Origin: a virus
Length of the DNA stretch: 39,686 nucleotides
Strand: one strand, 5' to 3'
Virus record (IMG/VR): IMGVR_UViG_3300028597_000039
Span: 1 to 39,686 of that record
The notes beneath the pieces are model-generated. The model worked only from the letters and a program-made list of their open reading frames with translations. It was not told where the DNA came from and ran no database searches. Shown here one piece after another: positions 1 to 6,600 of the stretch. How positions within the stretch are numbered: position 1 is the first letter of the stretch; each line of letters starts with the position of its first letter. Both the position numbers and the translations under genes were made by a program.

Positions 1-378
1 GGCGCGGGCCTTCCAAGCTTCTTGCGCTATCTGGAGCTTTCCTTTGCGCAAGACCGGCGTAGTCCTCCACCACTTTTCAAATTCCTCAGCGTCATTCAAA
101 TCCGCTGCCGCCCCGGCGCCGCCACCAGAATGGTCGGGCGATAGCGGGGCTGTGCGAGTGTTCCAGTCGTCGGCAGCCCTTGCGGTTACCTTTTCTGGGC
201 TTTCGGTGCACCATCCGTTTTTATCGTGGCTGCTCCCAATTGATTTCTGGCAGCCGCATTTCTTGCAGCGGACAACGGCGGTGAAGTTGTAGCCGTATCG
301 CTCATCGCCACCGCCAGTAGTCGATGTGTGAACGTCTTGGTTTCCGCAGAGCGGGCACGGCAGTAATTTACTCGTCAT
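1..378 (-). CDS. Lar-like zinc-ribbon protein, 3' end cut by window edge
   Basis: The 126 visible codons start at ATG 378 and run off the left edge with no stop. The N-terminus LLPCPLCG (Cys8, Cys11) followed by RCKKCGC (Cys38, Cys41) gives a four-cysteine zinc ribbon, and DWNTR follows at about residue 70. This arrangement is typical of the Lar/restriction-alleviation-like family of phage proteins. Lar of the Rac prophage modulates type I restriction, but most phage members are untested, so function here is inferred. The end visible here, EAWKARA, is charged and probably helical. The gene overlaps the upstream coiled-coil gene by 11 nt and is the last gene of the leftward arm before the edge. 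Confidence 0.7.
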   Translation of the reverse strand, partial: MTSKLLPCPLCGNQDVHTSTTGGGDERYGYNFTAVVRCKKCGCQKSIGSSHDKNGWCTESPEKVTARAADDWNTRTAPLSPDHSGGGAGAAADLNDAEEFEKWWRTTPVLRKGKLQIAQEAWKARA

Positions 379-847
379 GGCTTGCGGCCTCTGGATTGGG
401 GGTGAGGGCGGCGTCGATTTCTGGATATTCGGGTCTTTCAGGTGGGTATGCCGGTGAAGCCATAGCCTGATCAATCGCGGCGCGCAGATCCTCGCTGTAG
501 TTCTCGCCGATCACCCGCTCGAATGGTTTGTCCATCCAATGGCCGACGATTTCCAAAGAGATACTGCTATCGCCAGTGTCTGCGATTGGGTGGCTGCCAT
601 GCCGGACATCCCAAAAATTCTGCTCCAGCGCATCAAGACGGTCCTTGTCTTTCTGAAGCTCCGCATTCCGCAGCTCGGCGTCCGCAAGGCGCTTTGTCAC
701 TTTGTCGCGCTGCATTCTGGCAGTTGCCTTCATGTCTTTTTCGGCGTTGCGATCCGCTGTCATGGTCGCCAGCTCTTCCCGCAAAGCAGCGAGCTTTCGT
801 TCTGCGTCTTCGTAGCGTTCTTTGTACTCTTGTCCGATAGAAATCAT
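368..847 (-). CDS. Coiled-coil early protein, 159 aa
   Basis: No specific function is recognised. Residues 1-75 are almost entirely charged heptad-like sequence (for example YEDAERKLAALREELATM), predicting a long coiled coil. A compact C-terminal part contains GHWMDKPFERVIGENYSEDL and ends in a Pro/Glu-rich tail. Similar coiled-coil plus short-domain proteins are common among early genes of Pseudomonas and enterobacterial phages, usually annotated as hypothetical. It lies between the DUF551-like gene and the Lar-like gene in the same transcription unit. The start at 847 gives the full coiled coil. Confidence 0.7.
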   Translation of the reverse strand: MISIGQEYKERYEDAERKLAALREELATMTADRNAEKDMKATARMQRDKVTKRLADAELRNAELQKDKDRLDALEQNFWDVRHGSHPIADTGDSSISLEIVGHWMDKPFERVIGENYSEDLRAAIDQAMASPAYPPERPEYPEIDAALTPNPEAASHDE

Positions 848-860
848 TCCAAAATCTCCC

Positions 861-1118
861 TCATTCGATAATCGGTGCGGTGGTTGGCTCGGCTGGCATC
901 AGTTGCCAGTGGGTTGGAATCCAGACCGAAGGCCGTCCGCTGGATTCCTGCCAGTGGGGCTGTCGCCCTTCTTCGGTCTTGGCGTAGGCATTGCGGCCAT
1001 AGGTGAGTTCGCCGACGTATCCGGGCTTTCTGGCGATCACCCGTATCCGTTGCGCATACTTCGGCGCATTGACATCAATGGGTGGCAGCCGTTCGTTGCA
1101 ATCGATCCAGGTATTCAC
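861..1118 (-). CDS. DUF551-like protein, 85 aa
   Basis: The N-terminus MNTWIDCNERLPP, an internal strand RIRVIARKPG and the C-terminal THWQLMPAEP match the layout of the DUF551 family (a tryptophan/Cys/Glu-Arg-Leu-Pro opening and a closing THW-x-PxP motif). These are small phage and prophage proteins of unknown role. Its ATG at 1118 overlaps the stop of the preceding small membrane gene by 4 nt (ATGA), showing translational coupling. Family assignment is by motif reading only. Confidence 0.7.
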   Translation of the reverse strand: MNTWIDCNERLPPIDVNAPKYAQRIRVIARKPGYVGELTYGRNAYAKTEEGRQPHWQESSGRPSVWIPTHWQLMPAEPTTAPIIE

Positions 1119-1225
1119 TCTTCAATCTCCCCACGCTTCGCCCGACAAACCAGGCAGCAGATGACGATAGTTATTCCAACTCCGACTAGCGGCCAGCAGG
1201 CGGCTAGGTAGATAATCTTGTTCAT
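1115..1225 (-). CDS. Small single-pass membrane protein, 36 aa
   Basis: The 36-residue product has one hydrophobic helix (about residues 5-27, LAACWPLVGVGITIVICCLV) followed by a basic and acidic tail CRAKRGEIEE, suggesting an N-out/C-in inner-membrane peptide. I chose ATG 1225 because it overlaps the upstream stop by 3 nt. No family is recognised. It is one of several tiny membrane peptides in this leftward operon, a class often tied to host takeover or superinfection effects; that role is inference only. Confidence 0.6.
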   Translation of the reverse strand: MNKIIYLAACWPLVGVGITIVICCLVCRAKRGEIEE

Positions 1226-1416
1226 CACCGCGATTCCAATGTCAGAGTCCACGCCTCTTTTGTTGCTTTCTCTGATCGCCCAACACATCGCGCTAGATCC
1301 CAGCTTTTGCTGCATTGATCCGGCAAGAATTCAAACCAATTCCATTCGCCGTCTTTGTCCTGAGCCAAGTATTTAGCCCATTCCGGTGCGTCAGCCCAGT
1401 CTGGCTTATTGCTCAT
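1225..1416 (-). CDS. Hypothetical early protein, 63 aa
   Basis: A short acidic, tryptophan-rich protein (WADAPEWAKYLAQDKDGEWNWF) with one later Cys pair. The pattern of a W-rich strand around DKDGEW is often seen in small phage proteins of unknown function. It is packed between a zinc-ribbon gene (1 nt gap) and the small membrane gene (overlapping stop/start). No function is assigned. Confidence 0.6.
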   Translation of the reverse strand: MSNKPDWADAPEWAKYLAQDKDGEWNWFEFLPDQCSKSWDLARCVGRSEKATKEAWTLTLESR

Positions 1417-1417
1417 T

Positions 1418-1591
1418 TCAGTCTTCCTCCGATCCGTTCGATTTGTACGGCGCTTTGCAGTTCGGACACTCCCCGTCAGGCCGGTAGTCGTCTTGCGTGT
1501 TCAGGCGCTGGCAGTTGTGGCAGCGCATGAGCGGTGATTGGTCGCCGGGGACTGGGGGCGAGCCGATGTATATGTGGTTGAGCGGCTTCAT
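1418..1591 (-). CDS. Small zinc-ribbon protein, 57 aa
   Basis: The translated product has two CxxC knuckles, RCHNCQ (Cys24, Cys27) and ECPNCK (Cys42, Cys45), about 15 residues apart, so a single zinc ribbon is expected. The ATG at 1591 overlaps the stop of the upstream gene as ATGA. An acidic C-terminus (SEED) closes it. Function is unknown; small zinc ribbons like this often bind nucleic acid or a protein partner. Confidence 0.6.
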   Translation of the reverse strand: MKPLNHIYIGSPPVPGDQSPLMRCHNCQRLNTQDDYRPDGECPNCKAPYKSNGSEED

Positions 1592-1851
1592 GGCTTTGGC
1601 TCAATCGCGAATTCGCGGAAGTCTTCTCTGCCTGTTTCGGTATGCTCAAGGTTCCCGCGCTGATTGGTATGGAAAGCCCCCTTTGGAAGGAATCGGCGAG
1701 GGAAAACGTCGTGCCATTTACCGATACTTGGATCGCATGCGGCACAGAGTTTGCGGCCATTGCATGGATTCCCTTTGTCGTCGCGGAACCAGTAGCCGCT
1801 GGTTGATGTGTTATCGCAGCATCCACACTCCTCACATTGAAACAAGCTCAT
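1588..1851 (-). CDS. Cys-rich zinc-binding protein, 87 aa
   Basis: Cysteines at residues 6, 9, 11, 12, 30, 36 and 39 (CEECGCC, then LCAACD) form a probable zinc site. The remainder is polar and includes HDVFPRRFLP and an acidic/basic C-terminus. ATG 1851 overlaps the stop of the 25-aa membrane gene (ATGA). It is one of four Cys-rich or zinc-ribbon genes within 2 kb of this operon. Family not recognised. Confidence 0.6.
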   Translation of the reverse strand: MSLFQCEECGCCDNTSTSGYWFRDDKGNPCNGRKLCAACDPSIGKWHDVFPRRFLPKGAFHTNQRGNLEHTETGREDFREFAIEPKP

Positions 1852-1925
1852 CCGAACATCCTCAATTTCGCCATCACACACAGCAGCGCAATCGCAGCCG
1901 CTGACCAGAACAAAGACTTACCCAT
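1848..1925 (-). CDS. Tiny membrane peptide, 25 aa
   Basis: ATG 1925 opens a 25-codon frame whose core FWSAAAIALLCVMA is hydrophobic with Lys3 before it and KLR after it, consistent with a single membrane-spanning helix. It overlaps the upstream stop by 8 nt and the downstream start by 4 nt, the same coupling seen across the operon. Short length makes this a moderate call. Confidence 0.45.
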   Translation of the reverse strand: MGKSLFWSAAAIALLCVMAKLRMFG

Positions 1926-2064
1926 GGTGAACCTCGGCGTGCCAGATGCCGTCTATACGCATTGGAGAGCGATTCCACGGGATGACTTGTCCAAGCTCAA
2001 ACCCCATCGCATAAAGCGCATCAGCGATACCGGCAAAGCTGCTGGCGATGATTGGGATGTTCAT
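1918..2064 (-). CDS. Hypothetical early protein, 48 aa
   Basis: ATG 2064 overlaps the stop of the 119-aa gene as ATGA and has GGGAG about 8 nt upstream. The product starts MNIPIIASSFAGIADALYAM and ends in WHAEVHHG; a Ser-Ala-rich helix is followed by a short strand region. No family recognised. The tight coupling on both sides supports it as a real gene. Confidence 0.5.
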   Translation of the reverse strand: MNIPIIASSFAGIADALYAMGFELGQVIPWNRSPMRIDGIWHAEVHHG

Positions 2065-2420
2065 TTCAGCGGCTCCCACAGGGACTTCAGGTATTCATAG
2101 CGTGGTTCAAGGTAGGCCAAGATCAGCGGAACATCTTCCTCGGTGATGACCTTGATTTCAGATGCAACAAAGCGGCCTTTACGTTGTTGCATATGGAAGA
2201 ATTCTGCATAAAAGCCTTCTGGCGCCTCGCCTTCTTCATAGCCGTCCTTGTCGTGCTCCTTGATGTCGAAGCGGAAAAGAAGATTGTAATCAAGATCGGC
2301 ATCACCCATCTCATCGAGAAATTCCTTGAATGTCGCGTACGAGAAAACGCACTCATTGGAGTAGTAGTTCCCGAGGTTGCAGTAGTACGCATGCTTCACA
2401 GCAAGATCTTTCAGGTTCAT
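2061..2420 (-). CDS. Acidic hypothetical protein, 119 aa
   Basis: The product is strongly acidic and aromatic (stretches such as FLDEMGDADLDYN and DKDGYEEGEAPEG). Acidic early phage proteins of this size are sometimes nucleic-acid mimics or inhibitors of host enzymes, but nothing here proves that. AAGGGG upstream of ATG 2420 serves as ribosome site. It follows a 31-aa membrane peptide with 1 nt between them. Confidence 0.7.
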   Translation of the reverse strand: MNLKDLAVKHAYYCNLGNYYSNECVFSYATFKEFLDEMGDADLDYNLLFRFDIKEHDKDGYEEGEAPEGFYAEFFHMQQRKGRFVASEIKVITEEDVPLILAYLEPRYEYLKSLWEPLK

Positions 2421-2421
2421 T

Positions 2422-2517
2422 TCAAATTACCCCTTCAACGTAGAGAGCGATGACCGCCGCCGTGACGTGCGCGGCGATCAGCAGGTGGGCGGTTAGGTTA
2501 AGCGTTAACCGGAGCAT
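2422..2517 (-). CDS. Tiny membrane peptide, 31 aa
   Basis: The 31-residue frame from ATG 2517 reads MLRLTLNLTAHLLIAAHVTA and continues hydrophobic to a stop at 2422, a probable single transmembrane helix. It overlaps the upstream 101-aa gene by 20 nt. The ribosome site is weak, so initiation would depend on coupling. Similar short peptides occur in Pseudomonas phages. Confidence 0.45.
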   Translation of the reverse strand: MLRLTLNLTAHLLIAAHVTAAVIALYVEGVI

Positions 2518-2803
2518 CGTGGCCGATCGCTTTGAGCTTGCTCAGGCGGTCCAGCAGGATGTTGACGCGGACTTGACTCTCTGCACGCTCTGACTGAATC
2601 GCGTCTTCGATCGCCTGAACCTGAAGCGGAGTGGTATCGATTTCTGGAACATCGATCTCCTGCTCAATCTTTCCGAGAAGAACATAGTCAGACGGTCGAT
2701 TACCGATTGACTTGGACATGTCGAAGTCATTCACGGAGACGCGGCCCCGACTGAATTCGCCGATATGTTTGCAGATGTACAGCGTGAAAGTTTGCACAGC
2801 CAT
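2498..2803 (-). CDS. Hypothetical early protein, 101 aa
   Basis: ATG 2803 is chosen because GAGGAAAGACCA precedes it, a leader motif shared with several other genes in this phage. Residues 1-50 are mixed strand/helix (FTLYICKHIGEFSRGRVSVN); residues 60-95 form a charged helix (QAIEDAIQSERAESQVRVNI). Function not recognised. It is followed immediately by overlapping small genes. Confidence 0.65.
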   Translation of the reverse strand: MAVQTFTLYICKHIGEFSRGRVSVNDFDMSKSIGNRPSDYVLLGKIEQEIDVPEIDTTPLQVQAIEDAIQSERAESQVRVNILLDRLSKLKAIGHDAPVNA

Positions 2804-2817
2804 TGGTCTTTCCTCGT

Positions 2818-2958
2818 TTATCGGAACTGAATCGGGCAATACGCCCCGTGGTCGCCAAGCATGTAGTACTGCTCGATTACAAAGTGTGGTTCGACGAAGC
2901 GCACATAACCTGCCGACATGTCGACCGTGGTGAGTCCTTTCATCAGTCGGCGGTTCAT
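2818..2958 (-). CDS. Hypothetical early protein, 46 aa
   Basis: ATG 2958 overlaps the preceding 21-aa frame's stop (ATGA) and has the GGACGAAGACCA leader. The product (start MNRRLMKGLTTVDMSAGYVR, end GAYCPIQFR) has no recognised family. It ends 14 nt before the next gene start. Confidence 0.5.
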   Translation of the reverse strand: MNRRLMKGLTTVDMSAGYVRFVEPHFVIEQYYMLGDHGAYCPIQFR

Positions 2959-3020
2959 TGGTCTTCGTCCTGTTGCTCGATGCCAAGAATCCAGTCGATA
3001 AACGCTAGTAGGTAAATCAT
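2955..3020 (-). CDS. Possible 21-aa membrane peptide
   Basis: ATG 3020 opens MIYLLAFIDWILGIEQQDED and stops with ATGA overlap onto the next gene. GAGG lies upstream. The hydrophobic N-terminal half and acidic end resemble a membrane-anchored micro-peptide; it may equally be only a coupling leader for the following gene. Confidence 0.3.
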   Translation of the reverse strand: MIYLLAFIDWILGIEQQDEDQ

Positions 3021-3040
3021 GGGCTTGGCCTCAGGTTGGT

Positions 3041-3232
3041 TTACTGCTCTGTTCGAATCTCAGACCTTGGCGTCCAGCCCGTAGGCATCTTCACCAAGCA
3101 TCCGACCCCCATTGCGTAGCGCGTTGTCCTGTCGGTCTGATAGCCGAACCATGCGCAACCGGTCCAGTTACTCGCTGCCGAGAGCGCAAGAGCGCTCACG
3201 ACCGCGATGCCGATCCAGACCTTAAGCTTCAA
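3041..3232 (-). CDS. Small membrane or secreted protein, 63 aa
   Basis: Residues 1-22 (MKLKVWIGIAVVSALALSAA) form a basic start plus hydrophobic helix typical of a signal peptide or N-terminal anchor. The remainder has two cysteines (TGCAWFG and VGCLVKM) that could pair if exported. ATG 3232 lies inside the end of the TerB-like gene (11 nt overlap). Similar proteins with a GVGCLVKMP-type motif occur in Pseudomonas phages, without assigned function. Confidence 0.6.
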   Translation of the reverse strand: MKLKVWIGIAVVSALALSAASNWTGCAWFGYQTDRTTRYAMGVGCLVKMPTGWTPRSEIRTEQ

Positions 3233-3659
3233 GACCGAAGTCTTTGACGCGCAGGCCGAGCTGGTTGCCGATTTCCACCAGCACTTTCAGTTCGTCCGGG
3301 CTGATGTTGCCGTCGCCTTCTGCCACGGTGAGCATGTTGACGAAGACTTCTTCGGCGTCGAGTGGGTTGTTCTTGATGTCGGCGATCTCACGCATGATGT
3401 TCATGCGGCCGAGACGGAAGCCGGCCTGAAGCTGCTCAGTGAACTGGTTCACGGTTGCGGTGATTTCAGGGCCGAAGTGCTCCAGTGCCTTGTTGGCGCG
3501 GATCTGGATATCGATCTGGGCCGCTTCGTTCTTGCTGATCTCGCCGTCTGCCGCAGCTACCAGCAGGCAGCCACCGACGATGGCTTGCATCAGATCACGA
3601 TTTTCCAGCTTCTTGACTGCACGCTTAGCGGTGAAAAGCTTTTTGCCGAAACCGAACAT
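3222..3659 (-). CDS. TerB-like protein, first gene of leftward operon
   Basis: The 145-aa product begins MFGFGKKLFTAKRAVKKLEN and carries two acidic TerB-like repeats, AAADGEISKNEAAQ (about residues 36-49) and TVAEGDGNISPDELKVL (about 110-126), the D/E-G-x-I-S-x-x-E signature of the tellurite-resistance TerB fold. In bacteria TerB domains are tied to membrane-associated stress and phage-defence complexes; the role of phage-borne copies is unknown. ATG 3659 is preferred over longer frames because AAGGAA lies 8 nt upstream and the predicted leftward promoter lies further upstream. Being first in the operon, it should be among the earliest proteins made. Confidence 0.75.
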   Translation of the reverse strand: MFGFGKKLFTAKRAVKKLENRDLMQAIVGGCLLVAAADGEISKNEAAQIDIQIRANKALEHFGPEITATVNQFTEQLQAGFRLGRMNIMREIADIKNNPLDAEEVFVNMLTVAEGDGNISPDELKVLVEIGNQLGLRVKDFGLEA

Positions 3660-3711
3660 ATTTGTATTCCTTATGGTCTGTGGTTGGCCGAGTCGTTGTG
3701 ACTTGGTGAGA

Positions 3712-3743
3712 CGAACTATAGGTTCGCTCCCGCAGATCGTCAA
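3712..3743 (-). promoter_or_regulatory. Leftward early promoter with operator-like palindrome
   Basis: Read leftward, -35 TTGACG (3743-3738) and -10 TATAGT (3720-3715) are separated by exactly 17 bp, close to the sigma70 consensus. The -10 lies inside a short palindrome CGAAC-N5-GTTCG (3712-3716 and 3722-3726), a plausible operator for the adjacent Cro-like protein. It would drive the TerB-like gene and the whole leftward arm. Confidence 0.75.
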
Positions 3744-3787
3744 GCAGATTATTTCTGTTTTTCTCGGATAAAATTACTAGCAAGGAC

Positions 3788-3816
3788 TTGATATGGATTC
3801 CGCTAGCGCCTACAGT
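3788..3816 (+). promoter_or_regulatory. Rightward early promoter
   Basis: TTGATA (3788-3793), 17 bp spacer, TACAGT (3811-3816). Start of transcription is expected near 3823, about 24 nt before the Cro-like ATG. An inverted repeat AGTTG/CAACT (3814-3818, 3825-3829) overlaps the -10 and start site and could be an operator. It faces away from the leftward promoter, with 44 AT-rich bases between the two -35 boxes. Confidence 0.7.
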
Positions 3817-3846
3817 TGCTCCCACAACTTGGCATTAGGAGTAACC

Positions 3847-4047
3847 ATGAACATCAAGAAAAGCATCCGCGTAGCACTGGCTCAGAAAGAGATGACGCAG
3901 GAAGGCCTAGCAAAGCTTGTAGGAATGACGGCATCGAACATGAGCCTGCTGCTCAATCGTGAATCGATCCCAACCTCCCGCCTGTCTCAGATCGCAACCG
4001 CCCTGGATATGAAGGTCGTTGATCTGCTGAAGCTCGGGGAGGACTGA
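3847..4047 (+). CDS. Cro-like helix-turn-helix repressor, 66 aa
   Basis: The short protein is an XRE-type DNA-binding domain: MTQEGLAKLVGMTASNMSLL (about residues 16-35) forms the helix-turn-helix and SRLSQIATALDMKVVDLL completes the five-helix bundle. At 66 aa there is no oligomerisation or autocleavage domain, so it resembles Cro rather than CI. ATG 3847 has AGGAG six bases upstream; a longer frame from 3793 would begin inside the promoter. It sits directly downstream of the divergent promoters and probably represses one or both. No partner repressor gene is visible in the window. Confidence 0.85.
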   Translation: MNIKKSIRVALAQKEMTQEGLAKLVGMTASNMSLLLNRESIPTSRLSQIATALDMKVVDLLKLGED

Positions 4048-4049
4048 TC

Positions 4050-4199
4050 ATGCTCGCCAAATATCGCGGTATGTCAGATAGAGAGCGCTGGATCAGATAC
4101 CACCAGATCTGCGCCGAATGGGTTGAACAGCATCAGCCTTTCGATGAGGTCGAGTTCCATAAGTTTGTTCGCGGGCTGACCAAGGATATGGGGCTCTGA
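4050..4199 (+). CDS. Hypothetical protein, 49 aa
   Basis: ATG 4050 follows the Cro-like stop by 2 nt with GGGGAGGA upstream. The product starts MLAKYRGMSDRERWIRYHQI and ends RGLTKDMGL; it is helical and charged. Its stop is followed by one base and then the ATG of the replication gene. No family recognised; its packing suggests a real small gene of the replication operon. Confidence 0.55.
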   Translation: MLAKYRGMSDRERWIRYHQICAEWVEQHQPFDEVEFHKFVRGLTKDMGL

Positions 4200-4200
4200 T

Positions 4201-5004
4201 ATGGCCAAGCCTGACGTGTGGATGCCGCTGTATATCGGCGACTACCTGTCGGACACCATGCACCTGACCACGGAGCAGCACGGCGCGTATCTGCTGCTGA
4301 TCATGGCGTACTGGAAAAACGGCGGGGCTTTGCCAGCAAGTGATGCCCAACTGGCTGCGATCTGCAGAATGCCAGTTGATGCTTGGAGCAATGCTCGGGC
4401 AGTGCTTGAGAATTTCTTCGACACAACACAGGAGGGCAAGTGGACAAGCAAGCGAGTTGAGAAGGAAATGCAGGCTGCAGGTCAGAAGAAGGCTCAGGCC
4501 GTACAGAAAGCGGCTAACGCGGCAGCGGCACGATGGAACAAGATAAGTGTCGATGCTCCAAGCATTCCTCAAGCAATGCCTGAGTATATGCTTGAGGATT
4601 GCCCTTCACCTTCACCTTCACCTATTGAAGATCAAGATCAAAAACACTTGTCGCCTCCGGCTCCGTCTGTGCCAAAACGGGAAAGGAAAGAACCTGCGTT
4701 TGAAAGGATTCTTGAGATCTACAAAGAAGTTTGCGGAGGTGTATTCAAAGGGGCTCATGACATAACCGAAGCCCGAAGAAAGAACATCACAAAATGCTGG
4801 GCAAGATCAGTCAATGGCAAGCTGGTTTTCCAGAGCGGTCAATTTTGGGCGGACTACTTCACTTGGTGTCTTCGCGATCCCCATTGGCGCGGAGAAACAG
4901 GGAAGTGGAAAGCCAGCCTCGAGTTTGTGACCAGGCCAGATTCTGTTGACCGGATAATTGACGAGATGAAGCTAGAGGGAGTTTTTGCTAATGAGCCAGC
5001 GTGA
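4201..5004 (+). CDS. DUF1376 replication protein, probable helicase loader
   Basis: The N-terminus (PDVWMPLYIGDYLSDTMHLT, then EQHGAYLLLIMAYW) is the diagnostic start of the DUF1376 domain (about residues 1-85), found in phage replication initiator or YdaU-like proteins. A low-complexity linker with PSPSPSP follows (about 130-155), then a C-terminal domain (170-260, including WADYFTWCLRDPHWRGETGKW) typical of proteins that sit beside a DnaB-type helicase. It overlaps the helicase start by 14 nt. The likely role is origin recognition and/or loading of the helicase encoded next; which of these is not shown by sequence. Any origin within the gene was not identified. Confidence 0.75.
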   Translation: MAKPDVWMPLYIGDYLSDTMHLTTEQHGAYLLLIMAYWKNGGALPASDAQLAAICRMPVDAWSNARAVLENFFDTTQEGKWTSKRVEKEMQAAGQKKAQAVQKAANAAAARWNKISVDAPSIPQAMPEYMLEDCPSPSPSPIEDQDQKHLSPPAPSVPKRERKEPAFERILEIYKEVCGGVFKGAHDITEARRKNITKCWARSVNGKLVFQSGQFWADYFTWCLRDPHWRGETGKWKASLEFVTRPDSVDRIIDEMKLEGVFANEPA

Positions 5005-6367
5005 CCTTGTATCAACCGAGGCGGAACACGGGGTGCTTGGCGCCCTGATGATCCGGCCTGACCTGTGTGAAGAAGTCGGCGCGTTCTTGAGCGCGTCCGA
5101 TTTCAGTGATAACGACACTGCCATGATGTACACGCTGATCCTATCTACTCACTCGAAAGGGATTAGCCCTGATCCGATCACCCTGTCAGAAGTTTTGGAG
5201 ATCATGCCAAGCGGTGATCAGACGATAATCATGGCTGCGACTATCAGCCGGAATATCCCAAGCGCGGCGAATGCCATCCCATACGCCAAGATCGTGGTTG
5301 AGAGGTCGGTTGCACGGCGCCTGTACATGGCTGGCCAGAGAATCATGGAGTTGGCCTGCAGCAAAGGATCGCTGCCAGCTCAGGTAGCCGAGGCGCAGCA
5401 ATCCCTATTCGATCTATCTGTTAACGAGGATGTGCCGGACGTTCGGCATTATCGTGACATGCTGGAAGGCGTTATCAACGAGATGGATGACCGGCTTAAT
5501 GGTCGTCTCGAGATAGGGCTGGACTTTGGCTTGGCCGACTTGGACGGCATCGTAAAGGGGCTTCGCCCGGGCAACCTTGTAATCATCGCGGGTAAGCCCG
5601 GAACCGGGAAAACCGTTCTCGGCACAAACCTTGCCGACCGAATCTCAAGCAAGGAAGGAAAGTCGTCGCTGATCTTCTCGCTCGAGATGCCCGGGGCGGA
5701 GCTGGTTAAGCGTGCCTTGGCTGCAGCAGGCGGAGTAGACAAGGGATGGATTGATACCGGCGGAAAGTCTACTGATGACCCATGGAATGCGTTCACGGTG
5801 GCGGTCGAGATGCTAAAGCACTCTGATGTTCGAATCTGCGACAAAGGTTCGCTGACATTCAGCAGGATCTGCAACATCGCCAGATTCCAGCATCGCGCCA
5901 AGCCGCTTCATTTGATCGTTGTCGACTATCTGACCCTGATCCGCGCAGACAAGGAAGATCGGTTCGGCACTCGCAGCCAAGAGATTGGATCGTTCACCCG
6001 GGGCTTCAAGGCGCTGGCAAAGGAGTTGAACATTCCGATTGTAGTGCTGGCTCAATTCAACCGGGCCTCCGAGTCTCGTGCTGCAGGTGAATCCAAGCCG
6101 CGCATGTCTGACCTGAGAGATTCTGGCGAGATCGAACAGGATGCCGACATTGTGATCCTTGGCAGTCGTGGTGATGACGAGCGCGGGCGTAGCGGGATTA
6201 CCACTTGGGATGTGGCAAAGGTGCGTCATGCCAGCCCGGGATCTTGTGTCCTGCAGTTCCAAGGGAAATACCAGCGATTCGTCTCTGCAGCTCCTGCAGA
6301 CATGATTGCCTACCAAGAAAGCCAGTCCGCGCCGAAGGCTAAGAAATACACACCGGGATTTGACTAA
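4991..6367 (+). CDS. DnaB-like replicative helicase
   Basis: The 458-aa protein has a DnaB N-terminal domain (about 1-105, starting with STEAEHGVLGALM) and a RecA-like helicase domain with Walker A GKPGTGKT at residues 201-208, the motif FSLEMPGAEL, the Walker B strand LIVVDYLTLI, and the H4-type block LAQFNRASESRA followed by LRDSGEIEQDADIV. These are the standard DnaB motifs in order, and length matches the family. It unwinds DNA 5' to 3' as a hexamer at the phage fork. ATG 4991 is preferred over TTG 4985; GAGGGAG lies upstream and the start overlaps the DUF1376 gene end. No DNA polymerase gene is visible, so host polymerase is probably used. Confidence 0.93.
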   Translation: MSQRDLVSTEAEHGVLGALMIRPDLCEEVGAFLSASDFSDNDTAMMYTLILSTHSKGISPDPITLSEVLEIMPSGDQTIIMAATISRNIPSAANAIPYAKIVVERSVARRLYMAGQRIMELACSKGSLPAQVAEAQQSLFDLSVNEDVPDVRHYRDMLEGVINEMDDRLNGRLEIGLDFGLADLDGIVKGLRPGNLVIIAGKPGTGKTVLGTNLADRISSKEGKSSLIFSLEMPGAELVKRALAAAGGVDKGWIDTGGKSTDDPWNAFTVAVEMLKHSDVRICDKGSLTFSRICNIARFQHRAKPLHLIVVDYLTLIRADKEDRFGTRSQEIGSFTRGFKALAKELNIPIVVLAQFNRASESRAAGESKPRMSDLRDSGEIEQDADIVILGSRGDDERGRSGITTWDVAKVRHASPGSCVLQFQGKYQRFVSAAPADMIAYQESQSAPKAKKYTPGFD

Positions 6368-6378
6368 GGAGAACACCA

Positions 6379-6600
6379 ATGACCGCCATCAACCTCCCCG
6401 GCCAGCATGAGTTGCCGATAGTCGTGGATCACAAGAGATGTTCGATCTTGCGCGATGCCGATATCACGGCATCGGGTTCGACACAGGCTAGGCAGCCCCG
6501 CGACGTCCAGATCGCCAAGCTGCTCCGCCAGTACGAAGAAAGGCCCACATCAGAAACCTGGAGCAGGATACAAAGGCTTGCATCGGAGATACTGAAATGA
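6379..6600 (+). CDS. Hypothetical protein, 73 aa
   Basis: Starts 11 nt after the helicase with AGGAG upstream. The first half is polar; residues 40-73 (QIAKLLRQYEERPTSETWSR) form a charged helix. It overlaps the following gene by 4 nt. No family recognised. Confidence 0.65.
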   Translation: MTAINLPGQHELPIVVDHKRCSILRDADITASGSTQARQPRDVQIAKLLRQYEERPTSETWSRIQRLASEILK

